NCBI RefSeq assembly: GCF_000745235.1
Contig: NZ_JQNL01000001.1
Location: forward strand, 124,001-188,000
Direction of reading: 5' to 3'
Source: Luteibacter mycovicinus
Lineage (GTDB): Bacteria > Pseudomonadota > Gammaproteobacteria > Xanthomonadales > Rhodanobacteraceae
Length of the DNA: 64,000 nucleotides
The position numbers and the translations under genes were made by a program. This document shows, one piece after another, positions 50,275 to 56,515 of this stretch (positions are counted from its first letter, which is position 1; each line of letters starts with the position of its first letter). The notes beneath the pieces were generated by a model. The model was not told where the DNA came from. It saw nothing but the letters and a program-made list of their open reading frames with translations, and ran no database searches.

Positions 50275-51331
50275 TCCACGCCGACGCACGGCGATCTACG
50301 TGCTGGCCGCGTTTGCGGTCGGCGTGCTGGGAACCGTCGGCGTCCTTCGTTTCGGGCCTGCTCCCGTGACGATGCGCCCCGTCGCCGCCGTCTCCGCGCC
50401 CCGGGTCGCGCCGGCGGCCGGTGCGACGACAGCCGGGCCAGCCCGGCCGGCAAGCACGTCCGCTCCTGCGACAGCGAACGACGACGCCGACAACGATCAG
50501 CCCGTCGAGCTCGACGCGAGCGCGTGGCCGGACGATGCTCCCACGCCAGAGCAGGTTTTCTCCGCACAGCCTGATCAGGTCAGAGCATCGCTGGCCAGGC
50601 TGGCGAAGCGCCGACCGGGAAAGACCAACGTCTACGCCATCGCTTTCGCGGGCGACGGCTCCGAGGACGTGTTCCGCAACGAGGCCGAGTACCTGAATCG
50701 CCTGATGACGACGCGGTTCGGCAGCCCGGGGCATACGCTGGTGCTGGAGAACAATCCGGCAACGCTGTCGACCCATCCCCTCGCCAGCTGGACCAATCTC
50801 GAGGCCGCCCTGACCGGACTGTCGAAGGTGATGGACCCGAAGGAAGACGTGTTGCTGCTCTATGTCGCGACCCACGGCGGCAGCGACCACTCCCTGCTCG
50901 TGGATATGGACCCGATTCCGCTGGATCAGCTCGACGTCGACGGCCTTGCCGATATCTTCGCCAAGCACCCGTTCCGCTGGAAGGTCGTGGTGGTCAACGC
51001 GTGCTACTCCGGCGGCTTCGTCCCGAAGCTGCGCGGCGAAGGCACCCTGGTCATGACCTCGGCGCGCACCGACCGCACCTCGTTCGGCTGCGGCGCCGAC
51101 TCGGACATCACGTACTTCGGCCGTGCCTGGCTCACCGACGGACTGAATGCCACCAGCGATTTCGTGGAAGCCTTCGGTAAGGCGAAGACGGAAATCGCGG
51201 CGTGGGAGAAGACGGATTCGCTCGAGGCGTCGGAGCCGCAGATCGACGTCGGTGAGGGCATCGAAGACAAGCTGGCAGCGTGGCGGAAGGGCCTCAAGGC
51301 TGGGCCGGTAGTTCCGTTCAGCGCAAGGTAG
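50258..51331 (+). CDS. C13-family (legumain/caspase-like) peptidase, membrane-anchored
   Basis: 357 residues. One N-terminal membrane segment (about 12-31), an Ala/Pro/Thr-rich linker to about 95, then a peptidase C13-like domain: His206 in LYVATHGGSD and Cys249 in VVNACYSGGF form the dyad, in the caspase-fold context. The signal segment suggests a periplasmic or membrane-facing protease. The gene starts within the last 17 bases of mtnC, so it is translationally linked to methionine salvage. No partner substrate is visible. It may process a periplasmic protein or act in stress; function unknown. Confidence 0.8.
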   Translation: MPSFLDPRRRTAIYVLAAFAVGVLGTVGVLRFGPAPVTMRPVAAVSAPRVAPAAGATTAGPARPASTSAPATANDDADNDQPVELDASAWPDDAPTPEQVFSAQPDQVRASLARLAKRRPGKTNVYAIAFAGDGSEDVFRNEAEYLNRLMTTRFGSPGHTLVLENNPATLSTHPLASWTNLEAALTGLSKVMDPKEDVLLLYVATHGGSDHSLLVDMDPIPLDQLDVDGLADIFAKHPFRWKVVVVNACYSGGFVPKLRGEGTLVMTSARTDRTSFGCGADSDITYFGRAWLTDGLNATSDFVEAFGKAKTEIAAWEKTDSLEASEPQIDVGEGIEDKLAAWRKGLKAGPVVPFSAR

Positions 51332-51424
51332 GGCGCGCCCCGCGCGCGGTAGGAGCGCGCCCCGCGCGCGAAAAGCCAACGAAGCGCCGACGCCGGACCC
51401 CAACGCGCAAGGCGCGCTCCCACA
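51327..51424. repeat. REP-like palindromic repeat cluster
   Basis: Two tandem direct copies of a GTAGG-GCGCGCCCCGCGCGC unit (51327-51348 and 51348-51374) and an inverted copy (51401-51424, ending GGCGCGCTCCCACA) lie between the convergent C13-peptidase and omega-amidase genes. Such short GC-rich inverted units are typical REP/BIME elements of Xanthomonadales and pseudomonads. Confidence 0.78.
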
Positions 51425-51429
51425 TCCGG

Positions 51430-52233
51430 TCAGACCGACACGTCCAGAGAGAACCGATCCGCATCCATCCAGGCAGGAAACCGCTCGCGGTGCGCCTGCA
51501 ACGGCTTCGGATCGAGCACGAGGGTGACCACCTGCTCCTGCGGCCCAAGTTCGACCAATGGCTCGCCCACCGGATCGATGACCGCGCTGTCGCCCGCGTA
51601 CGGATGGTCGTTACCGTCCACCCCGACGCGATTCACGCCGATCACGTAGGCCAGGTTCTCGATCGCCCGCGCACGCAGCAAGGTGCGCCACGGCTGACGA
51701 CGCGGCGCCGGCCAGTTGGCGACGAACAGCGCGAGGTCGTAATCCATGCCACCCGCGGCTTCCTCACGACGGCCGTTGCGCAGCCACACCGGGAAGCGCA
51801 GGTCGTAGCAGACCTGCGGAAGAATACGCCACCCCTTGAGCTCCACGATCAGGCGCTCGTTACCGCCACCGTAGCGGGTGTGCTCGCCCGCCATGCGGAA
51901 CAGGTGTCGCTTATCGTAGTAAGCCAGCGAGCCGTCGGGAGACGCCCAGATCAGCCGGTTGAAGACCGTCTCGCCTTCGCGGATCACCAGACTGCCGGTG
52001 ACCGTGGCATTCACCTCGCCGGCCAGCGCGCGCATCCACGCCACGCTCGCGCCGTCCATGGTCTCCGCATTGCCGAGCGTATCGTTGGTGAAGCCCGACA
52101 GGAAGGTTTCCGGCAGGACGAAGAGGTCGCTCCGCGCGGCGCCGCGCACCAGCGCGCCGTAATACTCGCGGTTAGCCGCCGCGTCGTGCCAGCGGGTCGC
52201 GCCCTGGACAAGCGTGACGGTCAGAGTTTGCAC
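51430..52233 (-). CDS. Omega-amidase/nitrilase-family hydrolase (YafV-like)
   Basis: 267 residues. Carbon-nitrogen hydrolase with Glu in VLPETFLSGF, Lys in YYDKRHLFRM and Cys in LPQVCYDLRFPVWLR, the nitrilase triad. YafV-like enzymes remove the amide of 2-oxoglutaramate, the keto product of glutamine transamination. The start is GTG 52233, inside the end of the aminotransferase gene (13-base overlap); a longer frame has no conserved part. The pairing fits glutamine-dependent methionine transamination, with the amidase pulling the reaction. Confidence 0.85.
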   Translation of the reverse strand: MQTLTVTLVQGATRWHDAAANREYYGALVRGAARSDLFVLPETFLSGFTNDTLGNAETMDGASVAWMRALAGEVNATVTGSLVIREGETVFNRLIWASPDGSLAYYDKRHLFRMAGEHTRYGGGNERLIVELKGWRILPQVCYDLRFPVWLRNGRREEAAGGMDYDLALFVANWPAPRRQPWRTLLRARAIENLAYVIGVNRVGVDGNDHPYAGDSAVIDPVGEPLVELGPQEQVVTLVLDPKPLQAHRERFPAWMDADRFSLDVSV

Positions 52234-53366
52234 AGCAGCTCCACGGCGGCTTCCATGGTGGCGTCGTTCTTCGCGAAGCACAGCCGGACCAGCCGCGTGT
52301 CCGGGGCGCTTTCGTAGAACGGGCTCAGCGGAATGGCGGCGACACCGCCCTCGCGCACGAGCCATTCACTGAAATTGATGTCGTCGAGATCGCGGATCGC
52401 GCTGTAATCGACCAGCTGGAAGTATCCGCCCGGCACGTCCAGCAGCTTCAGTCGCGACGGTGCGAGCAACTCGCGAAAACGATCGCGCTTGGCCTGATAG
52501 AAGGCCGGAAGCTCGAGGTAATGCTCAGGCGTGGACTCGAGGAACTCGGCGAACGCCTGCTGCGCCGGGTTGAAGGTGCAGAAGGTCAGGTACTGATGCA
52601 CCTTGCGGAACTCGGCGGTCAGCGCCTTCGGCGCGATGGCATAGCCGACCTTCCAGCCCGTGCAGTGATACGTCTTGCCGAACGACGACACGACGATGCT
52701 CCGCGTGGCGAGTTCCGCATGGCGCAGCACGCTCTGATGCTCGGCGCCATCGAACACGATGTGCTCGTAGACCTCATCGGACAGCACCACGATGCCGGAA
52801 TCGCGCACGATGGACGCGAGCTCGTCGAGATCGGCGCGCGAGAGGACCGCACCCGACGGGTTATGCGGCGAATTGATCAGGATCATGCGCGTCTTCGGCG
52901 TGATCGCGTCGCGAACCCTCTGCCAGTCGATGCCAAAGGAGGGCAAGGTCAGCGGAATATGCACGGCGGCCGCGCCCTGCAGTTCGATGGCCGGCTCGTA
53001 GCTGTCGTAGCACGGATCGAAGACGATGACCTCGTCACCGGCGCGCACGACGGCGGCGATGGCCGAGAACAGCGCTTCTGTGGCGCCCGAGGTGACCGTT
53101 ACTTCCGTATCGGGACTGACCCGATGGCCGTAGAGCCGCTCGGTCTTGAGGGCGATCTGCTCGCGCAGCTTCGGGATGCCGACGCCCGGCGCATACTGAT
53201 TTTTGCCCTCGGCCATGGCGCGCGTGACCGCGTCGCGCAGTGCCTCCGGCGGCTCGAAATCGGGAAAACCCTGCCCCAGATTCACCGCCTTGTGTTCCAG
53301 CGCGAGCTGGCTCATGACACTGAAAATCGTCGTGCCGACCTTGGGAAGCTTGGTTTCGAGCTGCAT
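52221..53366 (-). CDS. mtnE: Methionine/glutamine aminotransferase (MtnE/YbdL-like)
   Basis: PLP class I aminotransferase of 381 residues. PLP lysine is in SSFGKTYHCTGWKVGY; INSPHNPSGAVLS and LSDEVYEHIVFDG are typical of the YbdL/glutamine-transaminase K group, which converts 2-keto-4-methylthiobutyrate to methionine. The start ATG 53366 lies 15 bases after the palindrome 53381-53398, and AAGGGCG provides the ribosome site. The upstream gene is a LysR regulator on the same strand. Cotranscribed with the omega-amidase. Named mtnE by context and not by pathway-specific residues. Confidence 0.85.
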   Translation of the reverse strand: MQLETKLPKVGTTIFSVMSQLALEHKAVNLGQGFPDFEPPEALRDAVTRAMAEGKNQYAPGVGIPKLREQIALKTERLYGHRVSPDTEVTVTSGATEALFSAIAAVVRAGDEVIVFDPCYDSYEPAIELQGAAAVHIPLTLPSFGIDWQRVRDAITPKTRMILINSPHNPSGAVLSRADLDELASIVRDSGIVVLSDEVYEHIVFDGAEHQSVLRHAELATRSIVVSSFGKTYHCTGWKVGYAIAPKALTAEFRKVHQYLTFCTFNPAQQAFAEFLESTPEHYLELPAFYQAKRDRFRELLAPSRLKLLDVPGGYFQLVDYSAIRDLDDINFSEWLVREGGVAAIPLSPFYESAPDTRLVRLCFAKNDATMEAAVELLCKL

Positions 53367-53375
53367 TGAACGCCC

Positions 53376-54404
53376 TTATTCGTTTGGACGGCCAAACGCC
53401 GCCGAATGATCCGATCCTAACATGCGCGCCATCTGCAGCGCCCCTGCCTGGGCGGGATCGCCCGCCACCGTCTCGCAGTCCTTATGGAAGTCCGACCGCG
53501 CCTTGGGCAGCCGTTCGGCGAGGAAGTCGACGAAGCTGCGGATCGCCGGCAGCAGGCCACGCCGGCTCGGGTAGACGAAGTGCAACGTACCCTGGGCGGT
53601 GGTGTAATCCGGAAGCACCCATTCCAGCTGACCGTTGGCGATCAGCGGACCGCAATACTCCTCGGGAAGCAAGGCCACACCGCAACATTGGACGGCGGCG
53701 GCGATCAGCACCGAAAAATCGCCGCTGACCAGACGCGGCTTCACTTCGACAGCGGCCTTCTTGCCGCTGGCGTCGACCATCTCCCATACCTGCGCACCCT
53801 CGTGCTCGAACATCGACAGCGCCGGCACCTGGGCCAGATCGTCCAGCGTCTTCGGCCGGCCGTAGCTGTCGAGAAACTTCGGACTCGCCACGAGCAGGCT
53901 GCGCGCGTAGCCGATGCTGCGAAGGACCAGCGTGGCGTCGCTGTCCAGCTTTTCGCGCACGCGGATCGCCACGTCGAAGCCCTCACCGATCAGGTCGACC
54001 CGGCGATTGGTCGCGGTAACGCGGACCTGAACCTTGGGGTGCTCGAGCAGAAAAGCCGGCAGCATCGGGCCCAGTACGTTCTGGGCAAGGGAGATCGGGC
54101 AGCTGACTCGGACCACGCCACGGGGTTCCGTGCGCAGTTCGTCCACCGCATCCTGTGCGGCGCGGGCCTCTTCGAGGACGGCGCGGCAGTGCTGGTAGAA
54201 GCGTTCGCCGATCTCGGTAACGACGAAGCGGCGCGTCGTGCGCTGCAACAGCCGGACTCCCAGACGGTCTTCGAGCTGGGCGATCCGCTTGCTGAGGCGC
54301 GATTTGGGGATACCCAGGGCCCGCCCCGCCGCCGAAAAACCCCCATGTTCCACCACCGAGGCGAAGAAATAGAGGTCGTTGAGGTCCTGCAGCGCGCCTT
54401 CCAT
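53376..54404 (-). CDS. LysR-family transcriptional regulator
   Basis: 342 residues. N-terminal winged HTH (YFFASVVEHGGFSAAGRALG, then PKSRLSKRIAQLEDRLGVRL), C-terminal effector-binding domain. Longer C-terminus than usual (about 40 extra residues, ending FGRPNE). It is divergent from an azoreductase gene, 122 bases apart, and resembles regulators of azoR-like flavin genes. It ends nine bases before the aminotransferase start, and its terminal codons contain the palindrome. Confidence 0.9.
   Translation of the reverse strand: MEGALQDLNDLYFFASVVEHGGFSAAGRALGIPKSRLSKRIAQLEDRLGVRLLQRTTRRFVVTEIGERFYQHCRAVLEEARAAQDAVDELRTEPRGVVRVSCPISLAQNVLGPMLPAFLLEHPKVQVRVTATNRRVDLIGEGFDVAIRVREKLDSDATLVLRSIGYARSLLVASPKFLDSYGRPKTLDDLAQVPALSMFEHEGAQVWEMVDASGKKAAVEVKPRLVSGDFSVLIAAAVQCCGVALLPEEYCGPLIANGQLEWVLPDYTTAQGTLHFVYPSRRGLLPAIRSFVDFLAERLPKARSDFHKDCETVAGDPAQAGALQMARMLGSDHSAAFGRPNE
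53381..53398. promoter_or_regulatory. Second salvage palindrome upstream of the aminotransferase
   Basis: CGTTTGGACGGCCAAACG: arms CGTTTGG and CCAAACG around a four-base spacer, matching the palindrome at mtnB (48147-48160) with the same spacing. It lies inside the last codons of the LysR gene, 14 bases before the aminotransferase start. Likely operator of a shared methionine-salvage regulator. Confidence 0.65.
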
Positions 54405-54526
54405 CGGGGAGTCCGTCGTTTCTCGTTTAGAACAATCAGTCTACCTCACGCCGACTAATCAAGGCATTGTGTGCGGGGTACCTTGTCGGCATACCGCCAC
54501 GGCGGCCCTTGTCGAGGAATCTGTCC

Positions 54527-55111
54527 ATGAAACTCCTGCATATCGATGCCAGCGCGCTGGGCGCCCACTCGGTCTCCCGCGGTCTGACTTCGGCCATCGT
54601 CGCCGAATTCGTCGCCAACCATCCCGATGTCGAAGTCACCTATCGCGACGTCCACGCCGAGCCGTTGCCGCACTGGGCATTGCCGGCCGGCGAAGACGAT
54701 CCGCAGGCCGCCGAAGGCGCCAGGGTGATGGAGGAGTTCCTTGCCGCCGACGTCGTGGTCATCGGTGCGCCGATGTACAACTTTTCCATCAGCAGCTCGC
54801 TCAAGGCCTGGATCGATCGCATCACGGTCGCCGGAAAGACCTTCCGCTACACCGCGACGGGGCCCGAAGGCCTGGCCGGCGGCAAGCGTGTCATCATGGC
54901 GTCGTCGCGAGGCGGCATCTACAGCGCCGGCAGCCCGGCGGCGGCAATGGATTTTCAGGAGCCCTATCTGAAGGCACTGTTCGGCTTCCTGGGCGTGACC
55001 GACCTCGAATTCGTCCGCGCGGAAGGTGTCGCCATGGGCGACGACCACAAGGCCCAGGCGATCGGCGGCGCGGTGGCCGGCATCGGCGGCCTGCTGCGCA
55101 AGGCCGCCTGA
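54527..55111 (+). CDS. azoR: FMN-dependent NADH-azoreductase
   Basis: Flavodoxin-fold reductase of azo dyes and quinones, usually a stress-related quinone reductase. 194 residues. [20 protein letters not shown] at the start (FMN phosphate loop), [20 protein letters not shown] as the flavin-contacting loop and SSRGGIYS near the end of the fold. ATG 54527 follows GAGGAAT. Divergent from a LysR gene that probably induces it. Terminated by a strong hairpin at 55143. Confidence 0.93.
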   Translation: MKLLHIDASALGAHSVSRGLTSAIVAEFVANHPDVEVTYRDVHAEPLPHWALPAGEDDPQAAEGARVMEEFLAADVVVIGAPMYNFSISSSLKAWIDRITVAGKTFRYTATGPEGLAGGKRVIMASSRGGIYSAGSPAAAMDFQEPYLKALFGFLGVTDLEFVRAEGVAMGDDHKAQAIGGAVAGIGGLLRKAA

Positions 55112-55142
55112 TCGTCAGCGGCGCCGGGCTTCGTGCTTGAAG

Positions 55143-55176
55143 AAAGGCCGCGCATCGCAGGATGCGCGGCCTTTTT
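55143..55176. terminator. Bidirectional intrinsic terminator after azoR
   Basis: AAAGGCCGCGCATC (55143-55156) and GATGCGCGGCCTTT (55161-55174) form a perfect 14-bp stem with loop GCAG and TTTTT on plus. On minus it also has an A/T-rich flank and stands directly after the small acidic-hydrophilic gene, so it likely serves both. Confidence 0.9.
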
Positions 55177-55177
55177 A

Positions 55178-55324
55178 CTAGGAGCCCTGCTTACCGGGCT
55201 TGTCGTTGGGCATGTTCTGGGATTCTTTCGGATGCCCCTCGCCCGGAACCTTCGGCGTGCCGTGCGACGGCTTGGGGTTGTCCTCGCGGTAGCCAGGTGT
55301 CGGCTGTTTAGTGTCGTTGCTCAT
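55178..55324 (-). CDS. Small hydrophilic protein of unknown function
   Basis: 48 residues, rich in Pro, Lys, Asp, Asn and Gly (TPGYREDNPKPSHGTPKVPG), with no hydrophobic segment, so probably intrinsically disordered. ATG 55324 follows GGAGG. It begins within the last 17 bases of the metallothionein gene, making a two-gene unit. I do not recognise a family. Confidence 0.7.
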   Translation of the reverse strand: MSNDTKQPTPGYREDNPKPSHGTPKVPGEGHPKESQNMPNDKPGKQGS

Positions 55325-55499
55325 TGTCGGTACCTCCGGATCGGTGGCGCTGCTGACACGCGGCGTGCCCACATTCGCAGCCGGCGCCTCCCATTTGGCT
55401 CTCAGACGCCATGCGGCAGCTCTCGCTGCAGAAGTCCCTGGACACCGGCACCTGGCAGTTACAACCGGCGTGATCGCAGGGTTTCGTGGCTTCGTTCAT
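55308..55499 (-). CDS. Bacterial metallothionein-like protein
   Basis: Cys-rich protein of 63 residues: eight Cys at 8, 13, 15, 24, 28, 41, 43 and 48 with several His (CDHAGCNC, FCSESC and CECGHAAC). The arrangement matches the zinc-binding BmtA/SmtA type metallothioneins, which sequester zinc or cadmium. It stands upstream of a small hydrophilic gene in the same direction with a 17-base overlap, a pair seen in related genomes. No SmtB-like regulator is adjacent. Confidence 0.87.
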   Translation of the reverse strand: MNEATKPCDHAGCNCQVPVSRDFCSESCRMASESQMGGAGCECGHAACQQRHRSGGTDNEQRH

Positions 55500-55555
55500 G
55501 ACGCGAACTCCTCACCGCATGGTTTGATCCTCGTCGAGCGTGCGCGGCCCGGCGT

Positions 55556-56515
55556 CTATTTTTTGTAATCGGCCAGCGAAGCCGCCAGGGCGTCCTTCGC
55601 CGCCCAGCCATGCGCCTCGATCAGGAGGCCGCTGAGGCTGCGCACGTCCTGCAGGTTATGGTCTGCGACGCGGATCAGGTCCGTCGATGCGCCGCCGCGC
55701 AGGTAGGAGAGCCACGCACGTGGCGCTTCAGACCCCGGCAAGTCGTCTTCGCGGACGATACGCAACAGCCGACGTTCGGCCGTCTGCATCTTGCAGTTCT
55801 CCCAGTCCTGCCTGTAGCGCCGCCGCATCGGGTGCAGCAGGTCGACGTGCGTCAGGCCGGATAACGGATTCGTAAGCCGGGCCAGCCGGTAACGCGTGGC
55901 GAGCAATGGCGCGTCGTACGACTTGCCGTTGTAGCTGACGAGCACCGTGTGCGGATCGATCCATTCGGAGAACGCCTTCAGCATCGCCGTCTCGGCGGCC
56001 ATGGTCGTGATGTAGAGCTGACGCACGCGGAGCGCGCCGTCGTGCCAGTCGGCGGCGCCGATCATGAAAGCGCGTGTACCCGTCCCGCCGGCCAGGCCCG
56101 TGGTTTCCGTGTCGAAGTGCAGCAGGTGCTCGCGCCGCGCCGTGGCGAGACGCGCGAAGGTCAGGTCGAACTCGGCGGGCGGTTCGGACGAGGCGAAACG
56201 CTTCTCGAGAAGACGCAGGCCGGGGGAAAGCTCATCGCCGGGAACGTCACGGGTGTACGAGCGCAAAGGAGCGCGGGGCTGACTGACGCGTTCGCGTACG
56301 CCAGCCATGCGGCGCAGCGCGGCCAGATCGATACCGGGACGAGGCTCTTTCGCCGACAGGGTTGGCTCCCGCCGGGCCGTCTGGCCCGGTGACTCGGACG
56401 AAGCATCCCCGGTGGATCGTCCCCTGGCGGGAGCCGAGCCTGTCGGCGCTGGCCCGGACTCGCGAATGCCCGCCTGCTTCCTGAGCGCCCGCAGCCGCGC
56501 GGCCAGATCACTCAT
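55556..56515 (-). CDS. RNase H-like exonuclease (YprB/MrfB-like)
   Basis: 319 residues, with an RNase-H fold exonuclease domain from about residue 125: FDTETTGLAGGTGTRAFMIG carries the first DEDD-type acidic motif, and LVSYNGKSYDAPLLATRYRL the second. In B. subtilis the YprB (MrfB) nuclease works with the YprA (MrfA) helicase in a mitomycin-C repair pathway separate from excision repair. Here it overlaps the helicase gene by four bases, downstream on the same strand. B. subtilis MrfB has a TPR tail; I see no clear tail here. Confidence 0.82.
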   Translation of the reverse strand: MSDLAARLRALRKQAGIRESGPAPTGSAPARGRSTGDASSESPGQTARREPTLSAKEPRPGIDLAALRRMAGVRERVSQPRAPLRSYTRDVPGDELSPGLRLLEKRFASSEPPAEFDLTFARLATARREHLLHFDTETTGLAGGTGTRAFMIGAADWHDGALRVRQLYITTMAAETAMLKAFSEWIDPHTVLVSYNGKSYDAPLLATRYRLARLTNPLSGLTHVDLLHPMRRRYRQDWENCKMQTAERRLLRIVREDDLPGSEAPRAWLSYLRGGASTDLIRVADHNLQDVRSLSGLLIEAHGWAAKDALAASLADYKK

